DNA of 64,000 nt, from contig OX327683.1 of assembly GCA_946807835.1 (NCBI GenBank), positions 13,459,001 to 13,523,000 on the forward strand, written 5' to 3'. A model generated the notes under the pieces. It did not search any database, was not told where the DNA came from, and saw nothing but the letters and a program-made list of their open reading frames with translations. Of this stretch, positions 47,753 through 59,980 are shown piece after piece. The DNA is from Ailanthus altissimus (Eukaryota > Streptophyta > Magnoliopsida > Sapindales > Simaroubaceae). Positions within the stretch are counted from its first letter, which is position 1; each line of letters starts with the position of its first letter. Made by a program: the position numbers and the translations under genes.

Positions 47753-48485
47753 ATGGTCACACACAAGTATAGGGTAGAGAAATTTAATGGTGAGAATAAC
47801 TTCAATTTGTGGAAGGTTAAAGTTACGGCTTTACTGGTGAGTTAATGGTTATATTAAGCTCTTGAGGAGACTGTAGCTCAGTCCAGTGAAGAGACTACAT
47901 CCCTTGAGATATCTAAATCTAAAATAGATAGAGATTCCATTCAAAAGAAGGCTCATAACATAATTATTCTACTATTGAGCGATGAAATTTTGAGGAAAAT
48001 TGTTGGAGATAAGACAACTATTGGTCTTTGAAAAAAGTTTAATGATCTTTATATGACGAAGTTGCTAGCAAATCAATTGCACATAAAGAAGAAACTTTAT
48101 CAGTTATCTATGTCAGAAGGGGTGCCAATTAAAGACCATATAGATGCCTTCAATAAGATGATCATCGATTTAGAAACAATCGATGTGAAGATTGAGGATG
48201 AGGAGAAGATGATTATCCTGTTGAGTTCCTTACCCTATAGTTACAAGTACTTTGTTGATACGTTACTCTATGGCAGAGGGAGTTTGACTATGAAGGATGT
48301 AAAATCGTCTTTAAACTCTAAGCAATTTAGAAAGAAAGTAGGGACTAGAAATACAGAAGGACTAGTTACAAGAGAAAGGTTTAAGAAGGGCTCAAGATCA
48401 AACTTGAGGGGGCAAACTTAGAAAGTGTTATTGCTACAAGAAAAAATGGCATTTTATAAAAAATTGTTCATAAAAGAAAGTAAAG
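47753..48485 (+). pseudogene. Copia gag (UBN2 type), broken
   Basis: From the ATG at 47753 it reads HKYRVEKFNGENNFNLWKVK, the usual copia gag start. It continues IQKKAHNIIILLLSDEILR, the open block KLLANQLHIKKKLYQLSM, HIDAFNKMIIDLETI, EEKMIILLSSLPYSYKYF and LTMKDVKSSL. Stops lie near 47842 (W position), 48029 and 48419 (CAG to TAG). A one-base shift there brings in CYCYKKKWHFIKNC (48426-48467), a CCHC-like knuckle with its second cysteine displaced by one residue. It provided particle structure for the parent family. Confidence 0.85.
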
Positions 48486-48720
48486 ATAAAGGATAAGAAG
48501 AATAAGAGAGACACTGCAATACATCTAAGTAAATATTAAGTATTTTATGAGAGGTCAAAATATATTAATGTATGGCTACATTTCATTAGAAGAATCGTAC
48601 AAAATGGCGAGATAAGTCTAACAAAGATTTTGTTGTATGAAAATCCTGCATATATATTGACTAATCCCTCGATTAAGTTCATTATATACAAGGACTTATT
48701 TGGAGTCACTACTATATGAG
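48486..48720 (+). pseudogene. C-terminal end of copia RNase H, fused in frame behind gag
   Basis: In the frame of the zinc knuckle, lysine-rich codons run into DTAIHLSKY, a TAA (CAA in relatives), VFYERSKYINVWLHFIRRIV, QNGEISLTKI, ENPAYILTNPS and KDLFGV, ending TGA. Copia RNase H ends with the same order (SAIHLAKN, ERSKHI, HFIRE, ENPADMLTKP). The join with the gag tail lies near 48495-48510, so about 3 kb of pol is missing without loss of frame. Confidence 0.8.
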
Positions 48721-48789
48721 AAAGAAGGTAACACGAAGATGAAGAATCCATGGATCATTCTTGGATAATTTTGAATTAAAGAGAAGATT

Positions 48790-49418
48790 TGTAAAAAAGA
48801 TGATTAAAAATCATGAAGAAAATGATTTGGAGTAAAGCAAATGAGAAAGGAACATGTGGTCAAGGTGCACAAATGCGAGGGCGAGAAAACATAAGACAAA
48901 GGACGAAAGCCAAGGCCCTAGAAAGCTAGCTACATAAATTCCAAAATGCGTGATGCTGCGGGGCCCAGAAGCTGGGTGTTGTGGTGATAATTCTAGAATA
49001 TGTGGTGCCGCAGTGTCCAAAAGTTAGCCGCATAGTAAGTTCAATTTGTCTTCAGCTTTAAGGACTTTTAAGTTGTTTCAAACACCCTATATTATTCCAA
49101 CTCGTATTATAGTTAACTTAAGACGATTTAGGTTATGTAAAGGCCTTACTTTGTCTTGACAACAAATTTATCATCATTAAAAATTTTAAGAGATAAATTT
49201 TAATCCCTAAAGAGAGAGTTTTTTTGTAATTCTTCTAAGAGTTCTATTTGTGAGTTCTCATTGGTTCAATAAAAAGAAGCGTTGATTTTGATTTACCATA
49301 GATGTAAGTATTTTTCGAACCACATAAATCATTGTATACTTTATTTGTCCTTTTTTTATTCTCGTTTACTTTCTTTATTGTTGTAATATCATGTTTGTGT
49401 GAAGCGCTTTCGTCAACA
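48790..49418 (+). repeat. 3' LTR of the copia deletion derivative
   Basis: It starts TGTAAAAAAGATGATTAAAAA and ends CTTTCGTCAACA. It is collinear with the 5' LTR, with many substitutions and a shorter GC cassette (48950-49025), suggesting an old insertion. Confidence 0.83.
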
Positions 49419-50640
49419 ATCACAATTGTGAACTCTTAAAAAATAAAATAAATACATACTAATTTTACCAATTAAATTAGTTAACTTTTTTTTAATAATA
49501 TGAAATATACATATTTTTATTTAGAAAAAATAACATTTAGACCCCTATTTTATAGTTAAAGTAACAATTTATTCACTTTATTTTTAAAACTATCCGTATT
49601 CACTCTTTTGTTACAATTATTTATGTTAAATTTAATATAATTATACATTTTTTTTTAATTTTTTCTTGTTGCCAATTGGTATTATTGATAAGTTTTACTT
49701 TCATCCAATTTTAAAAAATAGATAATTTTATTAAATTTGATAAAAAAAATTATAAAAAAATAAAAATAAATAATTTTAAAAATATAGTGAATAAATTATT
49801 ACTTTCACTATAATATAAAATTCAAATATTTTTTACCATTTTATTTATTCTGTTTTAAAAGAAAAAAATCTGTTGAGGTTCACACCAACTACAGTTTGAA
49901 GATTGGTTGCGATAAGATTGGACTGTTTCCAAACTAAAAGATAGATTAAAGTCTAAGAAGCCTTAAAAAAAAAGTTAGCTTGGAAAGAATGAATGAAAGA
50001 TGCAAGTAAAAATGGACCCCTGAACTTGAGGGATTCAGGTAGTTTGTTTCTGGAGGTTGGTGAGTCTAATCAATAAATCCAAATATCACCCGAACATGTC
50101 AAACAAAATTCCTTCACAGCTTGAGATGTTTACCTTAACGGCAAATGCAATTAGCCATCGCCCATTCCACTATTAATATTGCCTTGTTCCATTTGTATAT
50201 TTATTTACACTTTTGCCTTCTCTTTTGCATTTCCTAAATTGTTCATTGAATGTTGCTTGCCATGGCCCATGGAGCCTGCCTTGTTTTTTTTGTAAGAAAC
50301 TAAAATCCAAGCATCACATCAACACGTTGCAACACAATGGTTGCAAGTCAAAACATTCAAATGGCATTAAGAGATTCAAGATTCAATGGAAAATCTTATT
50401 CCTTTTTTTTTATTAAAAAAAGAGAGATGAAAATTTAAGCTATTTTTATTTCAATTCTAGTTCTTGAAGTATTTATAAAACGAAGTATGAATAACTTAAG
50501 CTATTTAAGGATGTATATCCTTGAATGTGTTTTGGTTCCGTTTGTCCTTTACTTAAGTTTTAATGTTCAAAATAAATAAAACCTAAGGCGTATATATGGC
50601 ATGATATGATTAAATGATAGAAATTTTAAATAATATATAA
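49419..50640. other. AT-rich spacer, nothing recognised
   Basis: No supported gene. A short open frame at 50213-50416 has no family resemblance. Confidence 0.5.
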
Positions 50641-50644
50641 TTAT

Positions 50645-51785
50645 ATATTTAATATTGGGAGAAATTATAATGACACTTGAGCTATTTCTTGAGGTCCATT
50701 AAAACTTTTAGGCTTAACTTTCTTGGTGGGACGTTTAACTTCAATTCAAGGCCACTTCACAAGTTTAATACTAGTTCAGGCTCATTAATCTTCACTATTT
50801 AATCTGCGAGGTTCGTCAAATGGGACTCATGCATCAATTCATATCATCACTCAATCCCACAATCAAAGGAGTAGTCACATAGCTAAGTCATTTGTCACAT
50901 CATCATTAAGTCCCATAATCAATATACATACCAGTAAAGTCCAATCGCTTTTCACATCATCGCCAGGCCTACTAAATGCTTAGTTGGAGGCTACATTACA
51001 TGACAATTGAATATAAAAATAAGGTCTTGGGTACAAAAATTACAAAAGATACCACTACCAAATCTTTACGTCAGCACGTAACAAGTCTTTATTATTTTGC
51101 TAACAAAAGAATAAGGTTTGTCTGAAGTTAGTAAGGTGAGTCAGTGCTGGACCTGTTGAAACTTAGAATGTAGCACCTACAATTCACCCAAACCTTAAGG
51201 TTGATTCTCCTAAAAAGTAACCAATCCTAGGATACTTTATACACCCAAGTTTCAGCGAGGCATAATTACCCAAGAGTCCTTAACTATGTCGTTTCTATAA
51301 AATGCTCTTATAGAAAAGGGGACTCTCCAATCATTTGCTATCGCATGTCACCTGTGAAGAGAATTCTTCAGGCCATTTTCTTCTACGCTTAAGATTAATC
51401 TCTCATTTTAAATTCGAGTTAAACTAAGAATATAAGCTCAAGTAAAAAACACTTTCTCTATCTTCTCGAAATTCCCTTTAGGGAAAAAACCCTTGGAAAT
51501 ATTTTTCTATTGAGTCGCTATCTCACTTGAGCGCCGAAAGTCCATCATCAGCATCTGCCCATGACCAAGTGTTTTGTGTATTGTAGGGCCCTAATGTGTA
51601 ACTGCATATTTAACCCATCCTTAGCAAACTCCCTACTTAATCCCCACTTCAATATCACCTAGCTCCTAGTCCAAGCTCAACTCTTGGCATCATCAGGCCT
51701 AACAACACGATTTTCCTTTAACTCAACAAATTCTTGAGTGTTTAAGGTAGCTTCGACAAGCTAGACCAAATTTGCCCTAAACATC
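50645..51785 (+). repeat. Probable 5' LTR of a gypsy element
   Basis: This non-coding stretch has a TATA-like TTTCTATAAAATGC near 51292 and a T/C-rich leader. It ends just before a primer-site-like motif. The left boundary is uncertain and there is no second copy in the window. Confidence 0.45.
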
Positions 51786-51800
51786 TGGTGCTAACTATGG
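51786..51800 (+). other. Decayed gypsy primer-binding site
   Basis: TGGTGCTAACTATGG resembles the TGGCGCCGTCTGTGG start of many plant gypsy internal regions, with C-to-T type changes. It lies between the LTR-like stretch and gag. Confidence 0.45.
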
Positions 51801-52832
51801 AAGGCTAAGAAAAGCTTATATTATAACTCTTTGCCAAGTCTGACTAATCAAGAACTTTTTGAAACCCTCATCATATTCGAGATGTTAAAAGAAACTGACT
51901 CATTGACCATAAATATGCCCATAGAGAAAGATGCTAAGAATTTAAATGGGCCTATGTAGAGGTTCCTCAAACATGCTAAGGGGAATTCCTTAAAGTTACT
52001 AAATGGACAAACCGATGAAAATGACACGGTTACCTAGAGATAGATTGAAGGGTTTTTTTGGAGTAAATATGTGGTACAAAGACTAGCATTGCCAATGATA
52101 GAAAAAGAATAAAGAAAGAAGCTTACAGGTAGACTCAGCTTGTACCCGCTTGTACTCACCACGATGAATCCAAGAGTCATTACTCCCGTGAGCCTCTTCA
52201 TAGTAGATAAGCAAATAAGAGCAAGTCTCACTCTTATTTAACAAAAAGCTCCAATCTACTGCTAAGAGCAGATCAAGAAGCACTAGGGACTGTGAGCTGA
52301 AACAACCATTCAAGGACGATCTCTAAGATTCACTAAATGCTAAGTGCTAAGCCAATAAAAAGGTTGAGGCCACTGAAGTAGACAACACCACTGTTAAACT
52401 CTTAAGGAAGGTTGATAAATTTTAGCAAAAACTGGAGGATATCTATTAAGCAAAGGGATATAATGGTGAACCCTCTTCCCATAGTGAAGACTAGGTCATC
52501 CTTTGTTGCTAATATTAGGAATGCCTTATTACCCTTAACGTTCAGAATGCCATAACTCACGAGTTATAATTACAGAACTGACCTAGAGATTCACTTAGAG
52601 CTTTATAGAGATTACATGTTAATACTAGGTATAGATGAGAATGTAGTGTACCGCTTGTTTCCCTACACTCTGTGTGGAACAACCATTGCCTGGTTTTAGA
52701 GTTTGGAAATTGAGTTAGTATATAACTTTGATCAACTATCCGAGGTCTTTGTCTTCCAGTTCCAATATGCTCGAGATATACATAACCCCTTAACACTGAT
52801 GTATGTTAAGCAGGGAGAGTTTGTTATGTGAT
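51801..52832 (+). pseudogene. Gypsy gag fragment (retrotransposon gag domain), truncated
   Basis: The clearest part, 52574-52832, reads RTDLEIHLELYRDYMLILGI, then VVYRLFPYTLCGTTIAWF. A TAG and SLEIELVYNFDQLSEVF follow, then QFQYARDIHNPLTLMYVKQG. This is the core of the Retrotrans_gag domain (D-P-x-x-H-L..., A-F-P-x-T-L-x-G-x-A-x-x-W-F). Upstream (51801-52570) is only weakly readable. The frame ends where a minus-strand LTR begins, so the rest of gag and pol are lost. Confidence 0.75.
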
Positions 52833-53404
52833 TTATGAATACAAGTGCTCGTTATTGCAAATAAGTAAGTATTGTCCCACGAGGAATTATTACTAAATTC
52901 GTTAAATATTAAAATTTATATCTTCATATTCTTATTCAAACAATCGACAATTGAAGAGAATAAAACCTAAATCAATTAAAAGAAAACAAAAACAGAACAA
53001 AATAAAAAAACAACTATAAGTTCACAAATATTAAAAAGATTAAGATTACAATTATCCTTTAATACTTGAAACTAATTACTCCTCTTAATTTAATCCATCA
53101 ATATAAATTATTAATTAAGAAATCTAATATCTTTACAAGCCTCTTCTGATAGTCAAGTGAAAACATATTACCTAATTATTTATCTATATTCTTATTACAA
53201 TAAGTTAAAGTAAGATTCAATAAGAGCAGGTTCTCTAAATAGTTAATACGCCATGTAAGTATATTTTTATCTCACATGAAACTAAAATTTTTTATATAAT
53301 GATCATACATCAATCTTGATGTGAATCTCGTAAAGAAAAGTGAGACCCAACGCTCAATAAGGTTCTTTTATCAAGGACCGTTCTAATTCAGATTTACAAA
53401 TAAA
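52833..53404 (-). repeat. Athila-type LTR part, interrupted by solo LTR 3
   Basis: On the minus strand it ends TCCTCGTGGGACAATACTTAC, the usual U5 motif of Athila-type LTRs. Inside are phrases shared with the other Athila-like LTRs here (ACAAGCCTCTTCTGATAGTC and TCTCACATGAAAC on the plus strand). It is split at ATAAA by solo LTR 3. Its remainder continues after 54807, probably to about 54980. Confidence 0.55.
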
Positions 53405-54802
53405 TGATGCGATATTTCTATATCTTAAAATTGAGTACAATTATATACTATCGTATGCAAGTAATAAAGGGACAAAAGAGTCGGATGTCGAATCCATAGG
53501 GATAATTTCTTCTTTTTAATCAAATACTAAAATTATATCTTTCTAATAATTATTTACAAAAATAAAAATCTAAGAATAAATGTAGAAAATATAAAAACAA
53601 TTACACAATGTAAAGAGATTTAGAAGATAGCAATATAGAGATAACCTAGGGTTAATACTGTCCCTTAATATACTTTCCAATGATAAATCCTCTAATATTT
53701 AACTCCCTTTGTCTTTGTTATTGATTAAGACACTAATGTATTCACAAGACTCTTCTAAGGTCATGCAAGTATACCTTAATTTACCAAATACCTATATTCC
53801 TATGGTACTTGTAATAAATTAAGGTTCATTAAGATTAAGTCTTATTGATCATACATGCCAATTAAGTACATTCTTATCCTAATTTGAAACTTGTATATGC
53901 AACATTGAATGTTACTCTACAATCATGAATCAAATTACCTAGATCTAAATATAATGATTCCTCTTCTGAGTTTATCAAAATATTACCAATTCATTCACCA
54001 TATATTGGCCAGATATATTGAAGCATTAAGAACAAGTAGTTTTAATAATAAAGAACTAAGTTTATTAAATATTAAAAAGATATGGTAATTAAGCGCACAT
54101 ATTGAGTTCAAATATTAATCCTAGAAAGAAAATTTAGTTCATGGCTATAATAGAACAGTGGCAAAAATAATAAGAAATCATGATAAAATCAATAGCAAAT
54201 CGATATAGACGTCGAATTGCTCTTGATTGCGTTGCCTAAGAAACTCTTGATGTCGAAGAATACCTTAAATATCTCTCTCTATGGCTGCTGCAATTAAGCT
54301 CTAATTGCTCTCTAAGACTTGTGTTATATGTTCTTAATGTTCTTGGATAACCTCTAAAGGCTGGAACGAATGGCCTTTTATAGGGATTAATTTAAGCTTG
54401 AAAATCTCAATTCTTGTCGGATTAGGAATCGTACTACTGCTGAGGCGTTATGTTTCTATCACTGGGGTGCTGCGTATAAAAGGCCTCATCGTTGGAGCGA
54501 TGAGGTGCTGGCACTGGAGCGTTAGGTTGTCGCTGGCGCTAGACTGCAACTTAAACAGATCATTTTTTTTTCTTCTGATTTTCTTATTTTGTTCACTGTT
54601 CTAGAGCTAGGTGAAAATCCTTATGGCGCTAAGGCGACAGGTCCATATTTTGAAAAGTTTGCTCATTTTGCGTCATTTCTTTAAATTTCGTTCAAGTCCC
54701 TATAAATAACAATTATGCACATAAATATTCATTTATTCTTATAAAATAATAAAATATCCAAATAAAAATATAAAAAAATATATGACAAATATTCCCTTAT
54801 CA
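53405..54802 (-). repeat. Solo LTR 3 of the Athila-like family, with perfect target duplication
   Basis: On the minus strand it runs TGATAAGGG...ATCGCATCA and is flanked by ATAAA (53400-53404 and 54803-54807), a perfect 5-bp duplication. It is related to LTRs 1 and 2. The TATA box is CCTATAAAAGGCC near 54373 (minus). The GC cassette lies at 54430-54630. The matching duplication proves solo-LTR formation by recombination. Confidence 0.92.
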
Positions 54803-54984
54803 ATAAACAAAAAACAAAGGACCTTAACCCGTTATCTATAAAGAGATAAGAACCAAAATATAAAAAATTAAGGTAGACACCATACTCAAGAAAGATGAGA
54901 AAGAATGTGAGTGATAAGTTAAGGATGAATGCCACAAAAAAAAAAAATCTTGATAAGTTTTGAAAAGTTATTTGAAGAACCAAA

Positions 54985-55430
54985 AAAAAAAACTCTCACT
55001 ATTATTAATGTTAAAACTCTGAATTCTCCTTAAGGTTACAGGGCTTATATAGCCAATTTTACCAAGAGTATAAAAAGAAAAAATAAATAAATTTCTAAGT
55101 CATAGTAGAAATTGATTACAAAAATAGGAAATAAATAATAAGCATATTAAGGAAACAAATATTTTTGTATCATTATTTCCAAATTTAACCTAAAATAAAA
55201 AAAAACATAGGAAACAAAGAAAATAAAGATCTAATAAAGCCGTGTAAATTGTAACACATGAACAGTGACACCATATCTTTCTTTTTAAATTGATATCTAT
55301 CATATCTTCCTTCTAAAATTAATATGCACCTTATTTTGTTCTTCATGTAAATTACTCTAGGTTACTTAAAGAAACTTGAATAACATGACAAGGCATTGAT
55401 CATCTTAAATACTCAATTCGGTTAGATTAG
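54985..55430 (-). repeat. Probable LTR/3' tail of the minus-strand gypsy element
   Basis: Non-coding sequence follows the polyprotein end on the minus strand. It has a TATA-like GGCTATATAAGCCC near 55055. The layout resembles 1597-2135. Boundaries are not proven. Confidence 0.4.
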
Positions 55431-56212
55431 TGTATTGAACAAAGCAGGAATTTGAGATGTGCTGAATTAGTCTATTTAATGCTACCTTCATTTTCTTGGT
55501 TCTTGTCCTTGTCATTAGACCCCCATGGATGCTCAACGGATCTCATGAAGTTTGGACATCCCGATTCGCATCATTCTCCCTCTTTTGAAAAGGATTTGTC
55601 CTTAAATCTTCAGCTATATCTAAATAAGTCTAATCAATAATATTAAAACTTGCACTTACATTATATTCACCTGGAAGGTCTAACTTGTAGGCATTGTCAA
55701 TGATCCTTTTAATCACTTGAAATAATCCATCTCCCATTGGAAGTAGTTTAGAACGCCTTTGAATAGGAAATTATTCTTTTTTTATATGCAACCAAACTCA
55801 ATCACCCAGCTCAAATATAACTTTTTTGCGCCCCTTATTAGCTTGGTTGGTATATCATTTAATTTTACTTTTAATATTTTGTTATATTGGATGTGCCTAA
55901 GAAAGTTAGCTTTCTTCTTCTATCTAAATTAACATGCTCACCTATTGGTAAAAGAGTTAAATCCAAAGGAGTTAATGGATTAAAACCATACATAATTTCA
56001 ATAAGTAAAAATTTAGTTGCTGAATGTGCACCCCTATTATATGCAAACTCTATATGTGGCAAACACTCTTCCCATGTTTTCAAGTTTTTTTTTATTATAG
56101 CATGCAACAAAGTAGATAAAGTTCTATTAACTACTTCGGGTTGTCCATCAGTATATATATGACAAGTAGTATAATATAAAAGTTTAATTCTTATCTTACC
56201 CCACAAAATCTT
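55431..56212 (-). pseudogene. Ty3/gypsy integrase end and C-terminal tail, broken
   Basis: On the minus strand the integrase core reads [20 protein letters not shown] and then [20 protein letters not shown] (catalytic E kept), [20 protein letters not shown] and [11 protein letters not shown]. It continues with frameshifts into VIFELGDWVWLHIKK, GDGLFQVIKRIIDNAYKLDL and MTRTRTKKMKVALNRLI. This is the same lineage as the fragment at 1-1586. The first two thirds of pol are absent. Confidence 0.88.
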
Positions 56213-56297
56213 CTAAAAATAGCTTAAGAACTTTACATTTCTATTTGAAATAATACTCTTAAGAACTCATATGGTTATAAGCCTTGAGTCGATGTTG

Positions 56298-56825
56298 ATA
56301 AGTTATGTATATTTTTACATATATTCACACTTTATGTCGAGCCGTTGCATAATTTTAATTCTTATATATTTATCAGTGATTTCAAGTGTATATTCCTATC
56401 AATTACTGGGGGAGCACTAGTTTGCAGTTGAGGTAGATTTCATATAAAGATAGGTTATTATGTACAACTCCAACTTTATAGGGTATTGATAAACATATTT
56501 TTTACATCATATTGTATCTCTCATAACTTGATGTTTGCTTATTTTGAGCATGAATATATGACTTTTTATTTGTATTAATGTCATGTTGTAGGTTCAAATT
56601 TAATGAGCTATTTGGGATGAAAATTCAAAGAAAATAAGAAAATATTATCAAATATACTACATTAGATTGCTACAATACTCATGAATAGTATTATAGTATT
56701 TGCTACAGTGTCCCTAGCGTTAAAAAACCCAAGTATTGGCACCTAGGTGCCAAATCGAGGCCTCCAAACAGTATGCTTGGCACTTAAACACTGATGCCTA
56801 GGTGTTGCTGCTACAACTTAAATCT
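56298..56825 (+). repeat. Truncated Athila-like LTR start
   Basis: It starts TTGATAAGTTATG and carries a GC-type cassette at 56716-56820 (GGCACCTAGGTGCC, GGCACTTAAACACTG, GCCTAGGTGTTGCTGC). It is cut where the next LTR begins, so no TATA box or end remains. Confidence 0.45.
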
Positions 56826-57952
56826 TGTATTACCCAAGTGTAGGTTGTCTTAATTATAGTATTTACTAGTGAGTTCAAGTATTGTATCCACAGGGAGTGA
56901 TCACCAAGACCAAAGGTTACTTTTGTCAATGTCCAAGAGTAATGAAGTCTTGTACCCAAAGATGAAGAATAATGGTTGATTTAAAATAAAAAGATTACCA
57001 AGTGTAAATTAAGAAATCAATTTGAAAAAATACTAAGGCATTAGAGATCCACACATACTTGGGTTGTAGTAGAGTTCCTTCGATCATTTTACTCACTTGA
57101 AAAATGATTTCAATTGATGGAGAACATCATTTAAAAAAAAATATTATTGATATGTAGAAGATCTTTCCAATCATTCTTTGTGCCCTTAGTCTACAAAACA
57201 TCAAGGCTTCAAAAAACCAAAACAACTTTAAAAAATGATGAATCAAATCACTTGAACACAAACTTGAAATACAACAATAGGATCAAAGTGACAAAACTAC
57301 ATCTCCATTAAGTGTTTCACTCCTAGTCTTAGCTAGGAATTAGAACAACATAACTTAGAAAAATAGAATGCAAATGAAAAATGAACTAAAAATTATAAAA
57401 TGATAGAAGATATCCCCCATTCAACCAAGGGAGTTCTTAAATAGGAAAAGTTATGGGCACTATTCATGTGTGATCAAATATTCAACATTTTGACTACCAA
57501 ACTTTTTATTGAATTTATAACACTCTTTTGATTAGTAAGATGGCTGAATCGGACTTTTTGCTAAACTAACAATTTGTAGGTAATTGAAATATATTTTTGT
57601 GACTTCTTGAATCATATCAATTGGGTTCTTATTTTATGAAATATAGCCCAAATACTAAAGCTTGCTTGGACTAGGCCTGCACTGTAGATAAGTCCTCTTC
57701 AAAGCTATTTTTCACCCTCCTCGTTTGAATTACAAATTGTATGTGAAATTCAATTTTATTTTACATGAAAACCAATTTCCACAGGTTTAAGAATTACTTC
57801 AATTGAATTTTTAGGTATAAATTTATAGCCAATTTATCGAACTTACATTAAAACAGATAAAAACTTAATTAGATATAATACTGAAAAACATACTCAAATT
57901 AGGGAGATTAATAACACTAATGGTGCAAAATGATGCTGAAAAATCCTTATCA
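56826..57952 (-). repeat. Athila-like LTR
   Basis: On the minus strand it starts TGATAAGGATTTTTCAGC, preceded by GGGACTAGTAATAAACTGG and TTAGGGTGTC, the usual internal-end text of Athila-type elements. The U5 end shows CCCTGTGGATACAATACTTG. It ends near TAATACA. Confidence 0.65.
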
Positions 57953-59195
57953 GACACCCTAACCAGTTTATTACTAGTCCCTAATAATTCAAACGTAAAT
58001 AAATTAAAAGAAATAACTATCTAAGTATTTCAAACAAAATGTCAGTTCGAGATCACAATCTCTATCAAGGTTATTTTATAACTTTCAAAATCATGTGTGT
58101 GTGAACTAAGCCATAACCTTCTTACCACAAATCACAAAATATATAGACTTGAAAATTTTCTTCACGTAAAAGTCTTAACTCTATATTCTCATGGGTAAAA
58201 AAAAACTGTTTAAAGAGTTAGGGTTTTACTAATGGAGTTGAAAAATAGATAATCGCTCAAGAAAAGGTTACCTTTAAGGACAGACAAACTAACTAACATT
58301 GATTCAAAGATAGAAAAATTAATTGTTTAGAGTTACACCATTCTTGCCACATACTAGCTTTTAGTACCTCAATCATGAATATCACAAATAAACCCGGTGA
58401 GAAATACTGTTTCTTAAAGACTTTTGTCTTTGAAAATAAAGACTCTCTTTCTCTTTTCTTTTCTTTTCTTCTTTTGTTTTTTGATACTTTTGTCTTCTAT
58501 CATTAAACGAAGACTTTTATGAACTAAAGTGATTCCTTTTTTTCTTTTTTTCTTTTGACACTTTTGTGAATATCAAGAACATCAAAAAATATTACAAAAT
58601 AAAAATTACTTCTCACCAAAATATATTTAACAAATTCGAGTCATTCTTTGGTTAGACAATCAAATCATTCCTTTATTTGAATAATGTCACTCCAAACAAA
58701 AATTAACAAATCAAAAGATCAATGAAAGCTCATAAACTATTTTCTCAAATCTTTCCACTCACTCACAAAAAGATGTGTGAGATTAAGAAAATGTATACTT
58801 TAACATGAAAACAAAAATCTCTTAGCTATATACATTAAATCATCCATCTTACCACAAAACTTAGTATTGTGCTCAAGAAATGATTTCATAAGTTAATTTT
58901 TAGTAAACTAGATAAAAAAAAGTGACTAAAACCATACAATTTTAAAATCATACCTCGATAGAAAATCAAACTTATTTACATAAGAATTACTAAAAACATA
59001 TATGCATGAAATAGAAATAACAATTGGGTTAGAATACGTCTCAAGAGTCCAAAAATAAACCCTTTGCTCATGCCATTCATAATGCCAGATGTCAATTTTT
59101 TTATAGGAAAATAACAAAATGATATACAAAAAAAAAAGTAGCATTGACATCATATACGAACTATCTCTCACCCCCCCAACTAAATTGAGACATTG
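57953..59195 (-). mobile_element. Athila-like internal 3' region
   Basis: Read on the minus strand, CATTGAGGACAATGTCTC and TTTAGTTGGGGGGGTGAG (near 59163-59205) open this stretch. Text of this kind recurs in the 3' internal part of Athila-type elements. It ends at the LTR start at 57952. No env-like frame could be read. Confidence 0.55.
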
Positions 59196-59329
59196 TCCTC
59201 AATGTCAAAATACAATAAGAGTAGAGTATAGAAGATATCATTTGAAACAGCTTTTATTAAAAAGAAAAACCTGCAACAAACAAACCACATAAAATACAAA
59301 AAAAAAAAAAATCAAAGTAAAGAGACTAC

Positions 59330-59980
59330 AGGCAAAGAGTCAAATCTATCTTGCATTTTCTTCTCACTGTCATCAAGATACCAATCTATTTGATACATTG
59401 TTGGATCACACAGAGGTATGAAAGTTTATAATTCATCGAACAACTGATCAATAGTTGAAGCAGAAATGAGGATTTGCTGTGCCACAGATGATATGAATTA
59501 TTTTTCCACCACATAGTCAAGAAACGATAACAACTCATTATAAAAGCCACCAATATTTAATAAACTAATAGATTTTTGATGGATTTGCAATTGAGCCTAG
59601 GAGGTAATTTGAAAAGTTTCCTCGAGAGTCCCAAAGCCTTCTAGTAGAGCTATGAAGGCATCAATATTTTCAAGCATTAGAGACATGCATTCACGAATTG
59701 ATGATACCTGTAACTCATCCCCAATTATTTTACCGAAAATATTTTCAACAGCTAAAGCTTTCGGTATGATACCCAAAACTTGACTGCCTTTATTATGTGC
59801 AGCTGATGCTACCCACCCAATTAATCCACGACTACCTCCCCTATATACTAAATGAATTTTTCGCTCAACTAACACCTTACCAAGGGTTTCTACTACTTCT
59901 ACAAACTCTCTTATTTTTCTAGGGCTAGATTCACAAATGATACAAATTTTTATGAATTTACAAGTTGATGTTTCTGCCAT
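59330..59980 (-). pseudogene. LOG-like (cytokinin riboside 5'-monophosphate phosphoribohydrolase) copy, no introns visible
   Basis: From the ATG at 59980 (minus) it reads CIICESSPRK, LVERKIHLVYRGGSRGLIG, VLGIIPKAL, then AFIALLEGFGTLEE. After a stop near 59599 (the ITWAQL position) it continues AQLQIHQKSISLLNIGGFYN, LLSFLDYVVEK and LISASTIDQLFDEL. LOG enzymes release active cytokinin bases from nucleotides in the cytosol and nucleus, using the PGGxGTxxE motif. Here the P-G-G of that motif is L-E-G, the RKAEM-like region reads RECMSLM, and VYGGG is VYRGG, all single transitions. Sequence runs uninterrupted through positions where plant LOG genes usually have introns. It is probably an inactive retrocopy. 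It lies among Athila-like landmarks on the same strand. Confidence 0.8.

Larger units (their letters stand above)
47079..49418 (+). mobile_element. Copia deletion derivative: LTR, gag fused to the RNase H end, LTR
   Basis: Two direct repeats of about 0.63 kb flank a 1.07-kb internal region. That region contains copia gag and, in the same frame as its zinc knuckle, the last ~65 residues of copia RNase H. Protease, integrase and RT are absent. A decayed primer site, TAGTATCAGAAA, lies at 47727-47738. The tract AGAGAAGAT precedes the right repeat. No exact target duplication was found. Confidence 0.85.

Noticed and set aside
54729..54983. Minus-strand hydrophobic ORF of 84 codons
   Set aside because: F/L/Y-rich translation of T-rich LTR sequence crossing an insertion boundary. 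Not a membrane protein gene.
59281..59312. Poly(A) tail of the LOG-like copy
   Set aside because: The homopolymer is A on the plus strand, so it reads T in the sense of the gene. It is not a retroposition tail.
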